From a bacterium 1XD8-76 (GTDB taxonomy: Bacteria > Bacillota > Clostridia > Lachnospirales > Lachnospiraceae), in the NCBI GenBank assembly GCA_003611955.1, contig RAZE01000017.1, positions 1 to 64,000 of the forward strand: DNA of 64,000 bases, in the 5' to 3' direction. The notes beneath the pieces were generated by a model. It was not told the origin of the DNA, ran no database searches, and saw only the letters and a program-made list of their open reading frames with translations. Every line of letters starts with the position of its first letter. Positions within the stretch are counted from its first letter, which is position 1. The position numbers and the translations under genes were made by a program. Below are positions 31,778 to 40,586 of this stretch, one piece after another.

Positions 31778-33046
31778 ATGCCACAAAATAAGCTGCATGC
31801 CGCACAGGCAGACTTATCTGATAAAGGAAGACTACAGATAAACGTGACATCCTCACTGGGGTATTTTCCGGTGGCAGATGCCAAAATTACGATAACGCTG
31901 TCCGGGCAGCCGGATACGGTGATAGAGGAACTGAACACGGACATTTCCGGACAGACGCAGGAGATCGAACTGCCCGCGCCGCCTCTCGACCTGTCTCTGG
32001 AGCCGGGGGATGAACAGCCCTATGCGGATTACGATATTGCGGTCACGGCGCCGGGATATGAGACGGTGGTTGTGGAGGGAGTGCAGGTGCTGCCGGAGGT
32101 GGAGTCGTTTCAGCCTGTCAGCATGGTGCCCCAGGAGATTGAGACGGCGCCGGAGGAGGATATCCTGATTCCGCCGCACACCTTATTCTATGATTATCCG
32201 CCCAAGATAGAGGAGGATGAGGTGAAGCCGATGGATGAGGACGGCGAGATCGTCCTGAGCAGGGTGGTCGTGCCGGAGACGATAGTGGTGCACGACGGAC
32301 TGCCGGATGATAATTCGGCGCAGAACTATTATGTGTCGTACAAAGATTACATCAAAAATGTCGCCTCCTCCGAGATCTACGCCACCTGGCCGGAACAGAC
32401 CATCTACGCGAATATTCTGGCGATCATGTCCTTCACGCTGAACAGAGTGTACACGGAGTGGTACAGAAATCAGGGGAAAAATTTCACGATCACATCCTCC
32501 ACGGCTTACGATCAGAAATGGATGCGCGGAAGAAATATTTTCAGCAATATCAGTTATCTGGTGGATACGATCTTTGCTAACTATCTCTCCAGACCCGGAA
32601 TAAGGCAGCCGATCTTCACCTCCTACTGCAACGGCACCACGGTCACCTGCAGCGGTCTGTCCCAGTGGGGATCCAAATATCTGGGGGATCAGGGGTATTC
32701 CGCGATAGAGATCATACGGTACTACTACGGCAGCAATATGTATATCAATACGGCGACCAGTGTATCCGGCGTACCCTCCTCCTGGCCGGGATATAATCTG
32801 ACGGTCGGAGCCCGCGGGGATAAGGTGCGGCAGATCCAGCAGCAGTTAAACCGCATCGCCCAGAATTATCCGGCGATTCCGGTGGTCGCGGCGGACGGTA
32901 TCTACGGGCAGAGGACGGCGGAGGCGGTCAGAAGCTTCCAGCGGATATTCGGCCTTCCGGTGTCGGGAATCGTGGACTATCCGACCTGGTACAAAATATC
33001 GGCAGTCTATGTGGCTGTGTCAAGGATATCGGAACCCGGGACGTAA
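31778..33046 (+). CDS. SpoIID/LytB-like and peptidoglycan-binding protein
   Basis: This 422-residue protein has no signal peptide. Residues about 18-110 form a beta-rich carboxypeptidase-regulatory-like or Ig-like region (LQINVTSSLGYFPVADAKITITLSG). A central domain (about 185-320) contains YKDYIKNVASSEIYATWPEQTIYANILAIMSFTLNRVYTEWYR and TSYCNGTTVTCSGLSQWGSKYLGDQGYSAIEIIRYYYGSNM, which are SpoIID/SpoIID-like landmarks. The C-terminal 85 residues are a PG_binding_1 domain (VGARGDKVRQIQQQLNRI..DGIYGQRTAEAVRSFQRIFGL). A sporulation or spore-cortex role is likely. Its start touches the terminator upstream. Confidence 0.82.
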   Translation: MPQNKLHAAQADLSDKGRLQINVTSSLGYFPVADAKITITLSGQPDTVIEELNTDISGQTQEIELPAPPLDLSLEPGDEQPYADYDIAVTAPGYETVVVEGVQVLPEVESFQPVSMVPQEIETAPEEDILIPPHTLFYDYPPKIEEDEVKPMDEDGEIVLSRVVVPETIVVHDGLPDDNSAQNYYVSYKDYIKNVASSEIYATWPEQTIYANILAIMSFTLNRVYTEWYRNQGKNFTITSSTAYDQKWMRGRNIFSNISYLVDTIFANYLSRPGIRQPIFTSYCNGTTVTCSGLSQWGSKYLGDQGYSAIEIIRYYYGSNMYINTATSVSGVPSSWPGYNLTVGARGDKVRQIQQQLNRIAQNYPAIPVVAADGIYGQRTAEAVRSFQRIFGLPVSGIVDYPTWYKISAVYVAVSRISEPGT

Positions 33047-33054
33047 TAAAGTTA

Positions 33055-33098
33055 AAAAAAAGGCATTTTTTGCAAATATATGCAAAAGGTGCTTTTTT
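33055..33098 (+). terminator. Terminator after the SpoIID-like gene
   Basis: A 12-bp stem GCATTTTTTGCA/TGCAAAAGGTGC with two G-U pairs is flanked by A- and T-runs (33093-33098). It separates this gene from the sigma-factor cassette. Confidence 0.85.
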
Positions 33099-33290
33099 GT
33101 GCTGAAATACTGATAAAATCTGATATAATAGAATATTGAAAATAGGTAAAAAGAGGCAAAATGATAAAAAATGACAACTTGTACTGGTTATTGATTGAAG
33201 GGTTCGGTTACGCCATATATTTTCATGTAAAATATTTTTGCGAAAGTATAAAAAAGACCAAAGATAAAGATATATGTGAGCAGGGTATCA
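33099..33290 (+). promoter_or_regulatory. AT-rich leader of the sigma-factor cassette
   Basis: This 190-base gap holds a good -10 box TATAAT at 33124-33129 with only a weak -35 (CTGAAA or GCTGAA) 16-17 bases upstream, then about 160 bases of untranslated DNA before the sigma gene. A second site recognised by the encoded sigma factor may be present, but none can be named. No small gene was found. Confidence 0.4.
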
Positions 33291-33821
33291 ATGAACAAAG
33301 AGGAGAAAGATCGTTATTTCAATGAGCTGATGGAAAAGGCTTATGATAAAATTTACATATTTGCCAGTAAGGGGTGCAGCAACAGGGAGTTTGCGGAGGA
33401 TATCGTACAGGAAACTTTTCTGGAAGCTTACAGAAAAGCGGATATTCTGATAGATCATCCGAATGTCATGGGTTGGTTATATACGACAGTAAAGAATAAG
33501 ATGATGAAAATGGGTTCCAGGAGAGAAGAACACTGTCTTCTCGATGAAGGGTTTAATTATCGGGTGTTCGCGGAAGGAAAAGGGGATGGTTATAAGGAGA
33601 TTGAGCTGGCGGAGACGATCAAGAGTGCGGTCAGCGAGAAAGAGTATGAAATGCTGCGCGATTACTATGTGAACGGATATTCTTCCGACGAAGTGGCAGA
33701 GAAATATGGGATAGACAAGGGCGTTATCAGAATGCGGATAAGCAGGCTGAAAAAGAAACTCAAGGAGAATGTTATTCTGGACTGGATTATCTTTTTGATT
33801 TGTATTTGGGGATTACCATGA
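33291..33821 (+). CDS. Sigma-70 family (ECF-like) RNA polymerase sigma factor
   Basis: This 176-residue protein has region 2 (NELMEKAYDKIYIFASKGCSNREFAEDIVQETFLEAYRKADILIDHPNVMGWLYTTVKNKMM) and region 4 (VSEKEYEMLRDYYVNGYSSDEVAEKYGIDKGVIRMRISRLKKKLKE), a simple two-domain sigma. The C-terminus ends in a hydrophobic stretch (VILDWIIFLICIWGLP), which is unusual and might touch the membrane. The start MNKEEKDRYF follows AGGG. The next gene encodes a membrane protein of anti-sigma type, 43 bases on, so the pair likely senses an envelope signal. Confidence 0.88.
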   Translation: MNKEEKDRYFNELMEKAYDKIYIFASKGCSNREFAEDIVQETFLEAYRKADILIDHPNVMGWLYTTVKNKMMKMGSRREEHCLLDEGFNYRVFAEGKGDGYKEIELAETIKSAVSEKEYEMLRDYYVNGYSSDEVAEKYGIDKGVIRMRISRLKKKLKENVILDWIIFLICIWGLP

Positions 33822-33864
33822 AAATTGGTTCATTATTACAGATTTGGAAAAGACGAGGAAATTT

Positions 33865-34716
33865 ATGGCAGATCACAACAAAAATTTGATTGAGGAACTG
33901 GAAAGACGTCTTTGCTGGTATCGGGATGAAGCGACCGGGGAGGAGTTCGATGTGGAGGAGGTCGATGCGATCTGTACGATGCTGCAGAAGCTTTCCCCCG
34001 AGGAGGAGCCGCACCGGAGTAAAGAGGAAGTTTACCGGAATATTATGGAGTTGGTTCGGGAGGAAGAGCGCGATTCGTGTGACAGAGATGCAGGGGACGA
34101 CAGGAAAAAGCGTATCCCGTTCCGGAAAAGGGGCTGTCGGGCGGCCGTTATATTTATCGCAGTGTTCGGCGCAGCGCTGTTGTCCCTGAATATGGTGACT
34201 TATGCGAGAGGAGATAAGTCGCTGTTTCGGATGATTTTGGAGAGAGTTGGGGTGGTGGAGATTGTGAAGGAGGACTCATTAGAGGAAGTAGGCGCTGATA
34301 ATAATGAACAAATCAAGAGCTTTTATGATTCTTGGGCAGAATTGGACAATGAGGTGAAAAGTAAGATTGCAGTGCCGGGTTATATTCCAGATGGGTATTC
34401 GTTATATGGCATAAAGTATTGGGACTTTAATAATCGTAAAAATATACAGGCGGATTATTATAATGAAGAAAATAAACACATATTAATTGAGATAACGTTG
34501 TTGGAGAGTGCTGCAAAAGAATATAGAGAAATGAGAATGGATGAAGATGTTTGCATATTGCTTCCCGAATATTCTGATGAAGATACACTGTATTATCAAT
34601 ATGAGGATGAATATATCTGTATGATCTTTACAGGGAACAATTTTTATCGAATCAGTGGAAATATTTCTCTGGAAGAGATGTTAAAGGTGAGGAAGGGGTT
34701 GGAAAATACCAGATAG
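33865..34716 (+). CDS. Probable anti-sigma factor with DUF4367-like domain
   Basis: This 283-residue protein has a cytoplasmic acidic N-terminal region (about 1-88), one membrane segment (AAVIFIAVFGAALLSLNMVTYA, about 93-114) and an extracellular domain with KIAVPGYIPDGYSLYGIKYWDFNN near residue 165, the DUF4367-type opening. Its place after a sigma gene and its single membrane pass fit an anti-sigma factor. The start at 33865 has GAGGA five bases upstream; a TTG 21 bases earlier is less likely. GC content falls in the second half of the gene. Confidence 0.75.
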   Translation: MADHNKNLIEELERRLCWYRDEATGEEFDVEEVDAICTMLQKLSPEEEPHRSKEEVYRNIMELVREEERDSCDRDAGDDRKKRIPFRKRGCRAAVIFIAVFGAALLSLNMVTYARGDKSLFRMILERVGVVEIVKEDSLEEVGADNNEQIKSFYDSWAELDNEVKSKIAVPGYIPDGYSLYGIKYWDFNNRKNIQADYYNEENKHILIEITLLESAAKEYREMRMDEDVCILLPEYSDEDTLYYQYEDEYICMIFTGNNFYRISGNISLEEMLKVRKGLENTR

Positions 34717-34844
34717 ACAAAAAATAGAATGTTACATTTTATGCAGGGAAGGGAATAAATATTATGAAAGATTAGTTTTCGCAGAGATAAAGTGGTACGG
34801 AGGTGATTAATCATTCATTGATACAAAAGAAAAGAGGTCATAGT

Positions 34845-35351
34845 ATGAAAGTAAGAGGAAAAAAATTGTTTGCCGTTCTGTGTGCCGTCGTCATGATGTG
34901 CGGCAGCGTGGGGATGGCAGTCAGTGCAGAAGAGAAAGTGGAGAAACTTATCGTCAGCGAGTACAGGGAGCTGGCGGGAGATAATATAGGGCATGGACTT
35001 TACGATATTCCGGATAACAGCGGCGCGAAAGCGGCAATGCTGACAAACTGCAGCATCGGCATTTCGGTCAGCGCGAGCGGGGTGGAGGGGTCCATTAAGA
35101 CGGGTTCCACAGTGACAGCCAGCAAGATCGGCGTGAAAAATATCCGGGTGGAGAAGCTGGTGGATGGAAAGTGGACTTTAGTAGGTACGCATTCCGGAGA
35201 TTATACTACAAACGATAATGCACATGGGATGAATGTATATACCAGCTCTGCGCAAAAGGGAGTCCAGTACCGGATCAGCTGCACTCACTACGCTGTGTTG
35301 GACGGTGTGACGCGTGAATTATATAATGTAACAAACGGTGTGAGCTATTAA
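34845..35351 (+). CDS. Small secreted protein of the sigma cassette
   Basis: This 168-residue protein has a signal peptide (KKLFAVLCAVVMMCGSVGMAVSA, cut probably after AVSA, residue 30) and a mature domain of about 138 residues that is rich in Ser, Thr, Gly and Val. Beta-strand-like stretches are SIGISVSASGVEGSIKTGSTVTASKIGVKNIRVEKLVDGKWTLVGTHSG. No family was recognised with confidence. Its position after a sigma/anti-sigma pair suggests it is a regulon member or signal input. AGAGG precedes the start by seven bases. Confidence 0.7.
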   Translation: MKVRGKKLFAVLCAVVMMCGSVGMAVSAEEKVEKLIVSEYRELAGDNIGHGLYDIPDNSGAKAAMLTNCSIGISVSASGVEGSIKTGSTVTASKIGVKNIRVEKLVDGKWTLVGTHSGDYTTNDNAHGMNVYTSSAQKGVQYRISCTHYAVLDGVTRELYNVTNGVSY

Positions 35352-35418
35352 GCCGGCTGTTTACAGTAACAAACAAACCAGATAATATTTTAACCAGAAT
35401 GATTAATCATAATATTTT

Positions 35419-35442
35419 ATGCGGCGTCTTCTGATGCCGCAT
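35419..35442 (+). terminator. Terminator of the sigma cassette
   Basis: A 7-bp stem ATGCGGC/GCCGCAT with a ten-base loop is followed by TATTT, about 70 bases after the secreted-protein stop. Confidence 0.65.
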
Positions 35443-35510
35443 TATTTCGGCATATAAAACATAGGGATGGACCATATCGGAAATTTCTGATGTTTTACAT
35501 AAATCAATTC

Positions 35511-35583
35511 TATACTGTCAAATCTAACGGAACCCCTGCAGCAGCGCGTCGAACGAGACGGGAGAAGGCAGGGGCATCTTTTT
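35511..35583 (+). promoter_or_regulatory. Leader hairpin with T-run before iorA
   Basis: A -10-like TATACT lies at 35511-35516. A stem CCCCTGC/GCAGGGG (35533-35539 and 35568-35574) follows, with an inner CGTC/GACG stem, then CATCTTTTT. The gap from 35352 to 35671 contains no gene. The hairpin may be a transcription attenuator or the end of a short RNA; 88 bases separate it from iorA. Confidence 0.5.
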
Positions 35584-35671
35584 CACAAAAAATTCTCTGG
35601 AAATTCCGGGCATAATACGATAAACTGATAGAAGGTGATTTTAAGAAGAGATACGAAAGGAAGGAATCGAC

Positions 35672-37423
35672 ATGTCAGAAGTAAAGATCATGCTTGGAAA
35701 TGAAGCGATTGCCCGAGGCGCTTACGAGGCAGGCGTAAAGGTATCCGCCGCCTATCCGGGGACGCCGAGTACGGAAATCAGTGAAAATATGGTGCAATAT
35801 AAGGAAGATATCTACGCGGAGTGGTCTCCGAATGAGAAGGTGGCGGCGGAGGTCGCGATCGGCGCCTCCATCAGCGGCGTGCGCGCCATGTGTTCCATGA
35901 AACATGTGGGGGTGAATGTGGCGAGCGATCCTCTCTACACCGCGTCCTACACGGGGGTGAACGGCGGCCTTGTGCTGGTGGCGGCGGACGATCCGGGACT
36001 TTACAGCTCCCAGAATGAGCAGGACACCCGCTGCGTGGCGAGAGCGGCGCAGGTGCCGGTGCTGGAGCCTTCGGATTCCCAGGAGGCGAAGGATTTCGTG
36101 AAGTTCGCCTATGCGCTCAGTGAAAAATATGACACGCCTGTCATTGTAAGAACGACAACGCGTCTGTCGCACTCCCAGGGGCCGGTGACGCTGGAGGAGC
36201 GGGTGGAGCCTGCGGATAAGCCCTACGAGAAGAATCCCGCGAAATATGTGATGATGCCAGCCAACGCCATAAGGCGTCACGTGTATGTGGAGGATCGTAT
36301 GAACAGGCTGGCCGTGGACGGCTGTGAGATGGAGATCAACCGGGCGGAGTACCGCGACGCTTCCGTCGGCTTTGTGGCGAGCGGCATCGCGTACCAGTAT
36401 GTGAGGGAGGCCTGCCCCGAGGCGTCGGTGTTGAAGCTGGGCATGGTACATCCGCTGCCCAGAAAGCTGATCGAGGAGTTTGCGTCCAAGGTGGAGCGCC
36501 TGATCATATTTGAGGAGCTGGAACCTGTCTTCGAGGAGCAGATCAGATCCTGGGGGATATCATGCGAGGGAAAAGAACTTTTCACGAGGCAGGGGGAGTA
36601 CAGCGCGAACCTGCTGAGGGAAGTGATACTGCGGCAGAAACCGGAGATCCGCGAGGCGGCAAAAGTGCCCGCCCGTCCGCCGATCCTCTGCCCGGGATGC
36701 CCGCACAGAAGTACATTCTGGATCCTGAATAAACTGAAACTGCACGCGGCGGGAGATATCGGCTGCTACACACTGGGAGCGGTGCCTCCGCTGAACGTGA
36801 TCGAGACGACGATCTGCATGGGCGCCAGCATCTCTGCGCTGCACGGAATGGAGAAGGCGAAAGGCAAAGACTACATAAAGAACTGGGTGGCAGTGATCGG
36901 CGATTCCACATTTATGCACACGGGAGTGAACTCCCTGATGAACATGGTCTACAACCGGGGGACCGGCACGGTGCTGATCCTGGACAATTCCACCACCGGC
37001 ATGACCGGCCATCAGGACCATGCGGCGACCGGGAAGACGCTGCAGGGGGATGTGGTGCCCGCCATCAGCATTTACCATCTCTGCAAGTCCATGGGGATCG
37101 AGCATGTGACGGAAGTGAACGCCTTTGACGTGGACGCGCTGGAGAGGACCGTGAAAGAGGAGGTGGCGAGGGACGCCGTATCCGTCATCATCGTGACAGC
37201 TCCCTGCGCTCTGTTGAAGGGACAGGTATTCCCGAACAAGTGCGTGGCGATCCCGGAGAAATGTAAAAAGTGCGGCGCATGCCTGCGGCCCGGCTGTCCG
37301 GCCCTGACAAAAAAGGAGGACGGCACGGTGGAGATCGACGCTTCCATGTGCAACGGGTGCGGGCTCTGCGCGCAGCTGTGCAAATTCGGGGCGATCGAAG
37401 TACGGGAAGCGAAGAAAGCGTGA
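35672..37423 (+). CDS. iorA: Indolepyruvate ferredoxin oxidoreductase, alpha subunit
   Basis: This 583-residue subunit, with IorB, oxidatively decarboxylates indolepyruvate and other aryl pyruvates to aryl-acetyl-CoA, passing electrons to ferredoxin. The pyrimidine-binding half begins LGNEAIARGAYEAGVKVSAAYPGTPSTEI. The thiamin diphosphate half has GDIGCYTLGAVPPL and the GDSTFMHTGVNSLMNMVYNRG motif. The C-terminal ferredoxin domain carries CKKCGACLRPGCP and CNGCGLCAQLCK for two Fe-S clusters. The strong ribosome binding site is AAGGAAGG. It is in one operon with iorB. Confidence 0.95.
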   Translation: MSEVKIMLGNEAIARGAYEAGVKVSAAYPGTPSTEISENMVQYKEDIYAEWSPNEKVAAEVAIGASISGVRAMCSMKHVGVNVASDPLYTASYTGVNGGLVLVAADDPGLYSSQNEQDTRCVARAAQVPVLEPSDSQEAKDFVKFAYALSEKYDTPVIVRTTTRLSHSQGPVTLEERVEPADKPYEKNPAKYVMMPANAIRRHVYVEDRMNRLAVDGCEMEINRAEYRDASVGFVASGIAYQYVREACPEASVLKLGMVHPLPRKLIEEFASKVERLIIFEELEPVFEEQIRSWGISCEGKELFTRQGEYSANLLREVILRQKPEIREAAKVPARPPILCPGCPHRSTFWILNKLKLHAAGDIGCYTLGAVPPLNVIETTICMGASISALHGMEKAKGKDYIKNWVAVIGDSTFMHTGVNSLMNMVYNRGTGTVLILDNSTTGMTGHQDHAATGKTLQGDVVPAISIYHLCKSMGIEHVTEVNAFDVDALERTVKEEVARDAVSVIIVTAPCALLKGQVFPNKCVAIPEKCKKCGACLRPGCPALTKKEDGTVEIDASMCNGCGLCAQLCKFGAIEVREAKKA

Positions 37424-37461
37424 GAGGATTTTGCGAGACTGAGATAGGAGAGATATCAATT

Positions 37462-38031
37462 ATGATGACGAAGAATATTATGATCGTCGGCGTGGGCGGG
37501 CAGGGAACGCTGCTCACCAGCCGGATTTTGGGCGGTATTATGGTGGAGAGCGGCTATCAGGTAAAGCTTTCCGAGGTACATGGGATGGCGCAGCGGGGCG
37601 GCAGCGTGGTGACCTTCGTGCGCTACGGCGAGGAGGTGGCGGAGCCCATCGTGGAGGAGGGACAGGCAGATATCCTGATCGCTTTCGAGAGACTGGAGGC
37701 GCTTCGGTACGCGCATTTCCTGAAAAAGGACGGCGTGATCGTGGCGAATGACCAGCGGATCGATCCGATGCCTGTTGTGACCGGAGCGGCGGAATATCCG
37801 GAGAATATTCTGGAAAAACTGTCAGAGGAATACAAAATATATCAGGTGGACGCCAGGGAAAAGGCGCTGGAGCTGGGAAACAGCAGAGTCTTCAATATCA
37901 TTGTGCTGGGACTTGCGGCAAGGCATATGGAGTTTACAAAAGAACAGTGGCTGGATGTGATCGCGAAGACCGTGCCGCCGAAGACGACAGAGATCAATCA
38001 GAAAGCCTTTCTGGTCGGTTATGAAGGGTAG
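37462..38031 (+). CDS. iorB: Indolepyruvate oxidoreductase, beta subunit
   Basis: This 189-residue gamma-type subunit of 2-oxoacid:ferredoxin oxidoreductases has the Rossmann-like start NIMIVGVGGQGTLLTSRILGG, SEVHGMAQRGGSVVTFVRYG and an ADILIAFERLEALRYAHFL segment. It completes the IorA enzyme. The start at 37462 is supported by GGAG upstream; the longer open frame that overlaps iorA is not coding. It lies 38 bases after iorA and nine bases before the amidohydrolase. Confidence 0.93.
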   Translation: MMTKNIMIVGVGGQGTLLTSRILGGIMVESGYQVKLSEVHGMAQRGGSVVTFVRYGEEVAEPIVEEGQADILIAFERLEALRYAHFLKKDGVIVANDQRIDPMPVVTGAAEYPENILEKLSEEYKIYQVDAREKALELGNSRVFNIIVLGLAARHMEFTKEQWLDVIAKTVPPKTTEINQKAFLVGYEG

Positions 38032-38040
38032 GCGGCACAG

Positions 38041-38844
38041 ATGGTCATAGATTTTCATACGCATACATTTCCCGACAAAATAGCGCAGGCCAGCATCGAG
38101 AGTCTGTCGAAATGTTCGGGGATCAGGCCCCACACGGACGGGACGGCTGCAGGTCTTGAGCAGTCCATGGAAGAGGACGGAGTGGATCTTTCCGTTGTAT
38201 TGCCGGTGGTGACAAAGCCGTCCCAGTTCGAGACGGTAAACCGGGTGGCGGCGAAGCTCTGCGAGGAGAAAGAGGATCTGATCTCCTTCGGGGGCATTCA
38301 TCCGGACTGTCCGGATGTAAAGCGGAAGATGCGGGAGATAAAAAGCCTGGGACTCAGGGGCGTCAAGATCCATCCGGCTTACCAGGAAGTGTATATGGAC
38401 GATATCCGTTATCTGCGGATTCTGGAGGCCGCCGCAGAGCAGGACCTTGTCGTCGTGGTGCACGCCGGCGTGGATATCGGTCTGCCGGATCCGGTCTACG
38501 CGTCGGTATCCCGCATCGCGGCGGCGATAAGGGCGACGGCGCCGGAAAAGCTGGTTTTGGCCCATCTCGGCGGCTGGAAAGAATGGGACGCGGCGGAAGA
38601 ACTGTTAATGGGGGAGAACGTCTATCTGGACACGGCGTTCCTGGAGGACTATATTGACGACGAACAGCTCCTTCGCATCATCCGAAAACATGGAGCGGAG
38701 AAGATCCTGTTCGGCACGGACTGTCCCTGGTCCGGACAGCGGGAGAGCGTGGAGAGACTGGGGAGGCTGCCCCTGTCGAAGACGGAGAAAAGTCTTATCT
38801 TTGCGGGAAACGCAAAAAAACTGTTGGGAATAAAAGATGAATGA
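38041..38844 (+). CDS. Amidohydrolase (metal-dependent hydrolase/decarboxylase type)
   Basis: This 267-residue TIM-barrel enzyme of the amidohydrolase-2 type has the metal motif DFHTHTFPD (H6, H8), KIHPAYQEV, VVHAGVDIG, LVLAHLGG and a catalytic Asp in LFGTDCPW. The substrate is unknown; the family includes acyl hydrolases and decarboxylases. Being directly after iorAB it may act on a product of aromatic amino acid breakdown, but this is only positional. Its stop overlaps the MutS-like start by eight bases. Confidence 0.82.
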   Translation: MVIDFHTHTFPDKIAQASIESLSKCSGIRPHTDGTAAGLEQSMEEDGVDLSVVLPVVTKPSQFETVNRVAAKLCEEKEDLISFGGIHPDCPDVKRKMREIKSLGLRGVKIHPAYQEVYMDDIRYLRILEAAAEQDLVVVVHAGVDIGLPDPVYASVSRIAAAIRATAPEKLVLAHLGGWKEWDAAEELLMGENVYLDTAFLEDYIDDEQLLRIIRKHGAEKILFGTDCPWSGQRESVERLGRLPLSKTEKSLIFAGNAKKLLGIKDE

Positions 38845-40585
38845 ACTGTTGTATTTTGGCTTGATCGCACTGGTATCTGTCCTCCTTGTCGGATGGCGGG
38901 GACTGGTGGAACAAAAGAAGCGCAGGGCGCTGGCGGAAAAATGGATCAGGGAGGAATACGGATCTGCGCCGCTTCCAAACCGGGGCAGGGATGAGGCTGC
39001 CGTGACCGGCAGCTATCTTCATGGATCTCCGTCCTTTTTCCTGGACGATATCACCTGGAATGATCTGGATATGGAGCTTGTCTTTCGGCGGATAAACTAC
39101 GCGAGATCTTCCGCGGGGGCCGGGGAGCTCTACCGGATGCTGCGCTGCCCCGTCATGGAGGAGGTGGTGCTGCGGGAGCGGGACCTGATGGCGGAGAGCA
39201 TGGCACAGAAGGATGCCCTGCGGGAGCAGCTTTCCATGGCGCTGTGCGAGATCGGTTTTACCGGGGAGTACGCGCTGGAGGACTATCTGGACTATCTGGA
39301 AAACCTGGGGGAGAGGAGCAGCAGAAAGCATATTCTGATGGACTGTCTCTATCTTCCGGCTTTCCTTCTGCTGTTTTCCGAGCCTGCCCTGGGCGTGACG
39401 ATATTGTTTGCGGTGCTTATGGTAAACATTATGACCTACTTTAAGGAAAAGCGGGAGGTGGATCCCTACCTGGTCAGCTTTGCCTACATTCTGCGCATGA
39501 TACGGGGGGCGGAGAAGATAAGCGGGGTGCTGGACAGAGCCCGCAGAAGCGGAAGTCTGATTGCGGGAGGCGCCGACAGGGAGGATATCTTTGAAAAATA
39601 CCGGGGGATCCTGCTTAAGGATATCAGAGGGTTGGGAAGTTTCCGGAGTTTTTCCGGGGTGGCGATGTCGATGAGGAATCCGATGGGAGGCTCGGGACCT
39701 CTGGATATCCTGTTTGACTATCTGAAGATGGCGCTGCACCTGGATCTGATGAAATTTAACCAGATGTTGAGGATCGTCCGGGAGAAGGACGATGTGATAA
39801 GAGAGCTGGTGTCGGCCATCGGAACGATAGACGCCTGTATCTCGATCGCGTATTATCGGGCGTCCTTAGAGAGCTTTTGCAGACCGGAGCAGGGCGGGGA
39901 TTACGGACTGTGTGCGGTGGGGCTCTGCCATCCGCTTCTCGATGCGCCGGTGAAAAACGATATCGACACGAAAAAGTGCGTTCTGGTCACAGGCTCCAAC
40001 GCCTCCGGAAAATCCACCTTTTTGAAGACCGCAGCGCTGGGGGCGGTGCTCGCGCAGACGATCTGCACGGTGCCCGCAGAGCGCTGGAGAGCGCCGTTTT
40101 ACCGGGTGATGAGTTCCATGGCGCTGCGGGATGATCTGACCGGCGGGGAAAGCTATTTTATGGTGGAGATCAGGGCGCTGAAGCGGATTCTGGATGCCTG
40201 CGGGGAAGGACGGACGCCGGTTCTGTGCTTTGTGGACGAAGTGCTGCGGGGGACCAATACCGTGGAGCGGATCGCGGCGTCCAGCAGGATACTGCGGTCG
40301 CTGACCGGGGAGGGAGTGCTGTGCTTCGCGGCGACCCATGATATCGAATTGACCCATCTGCTGGAAGATGTTTATCACAACTATCATTTTGAGGAGACCA
40401 TAGAAAACGGCGATATCAGCTTTAATTATCTGCTGAAGAGGGGAAGGGCTCAGACCAGGAACGCGATCAGACTGCTGGAAGTGATGGGATATGACGGACG
40501 GGTGGTCCGGGAGGCGGAGGAGCTGGCGGAGAGGTTTCTTGAGACCGGCGAGTGGACAATGACAGGAAAGGACACGGTTATCTGA
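38837..40585 (+). CDS. Membrane-anchored MutS-family ATPase
   Basis: This 582-residue protein has an N-terminal membrane helix (LLYFGLIALVSVLLVGW, residues 4-20) and a second hydrophobic pair near 175-205 (LYLPAFLLLFSEPALGVTILFAVLMVNIMTY). A C-terminal MutS ATPase domain follows: Walker A TGSNASGKSTF (about 387-397), Walker B VLCFVDEVLRGTNTVER and a helix-turn-helix end (NAIRLLEVMGY). The mismatch-binding and connector domains of MutS1 are missing and there is no Smr domain as in MutS2. Family members have no proven role. It overlaps the amidohydrolase by eight bases and precedes rnhA by one base. Confidence 0.85.
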   Translation: MNELLYFGLIALVSVLLVGWRGLVEQKKRRALAEKWIREEYGSAPLPNRGRDEAAVTGSYLHGSPSFFLDDITWNDLDMELVFRRINYARSSAGAGELYRMLRCPVMEEVVLRERDLMAESMAQKDALREQLSMALCEIGFTGEYALEDYLDYLENLGERSSRKHILMDCLYLPAFLLLFSEPALGVTILFAVLMVNIMTYFKEKREVDPYLVSFAYILRMIRGAEKISGVLDRARRSGSLIAGGADREDIFEKYRGILLKDIRGLGSFRSFSGVAMSMRNPMGGSGPLDILFDYLKMALHLDLMKFNQMLRIVREKDDVIRELVSAIGTIDACISIAYYRASLESFCRPEQGGDYGLCAVGLCHPLLDAPVKNDIDTKKCVLVTGSNASGKSTFLKTAALGAVLAQTICTVPAERWRAPFYRVMSSMALRDDLTGGESYFMVEIRALKRILDACGEGRTPVLCFVDEVLRGTNTVERIAASSRILRSLTGEGVLCFAATHDIELTHLLEDVYHNYHFEETIENGDISFNYLLKRGRAQTRNAIRLLEVMGYDGRVVREAEELAERFLETGEWTMTGKDTVI

Positions 40586-40586
40586 T

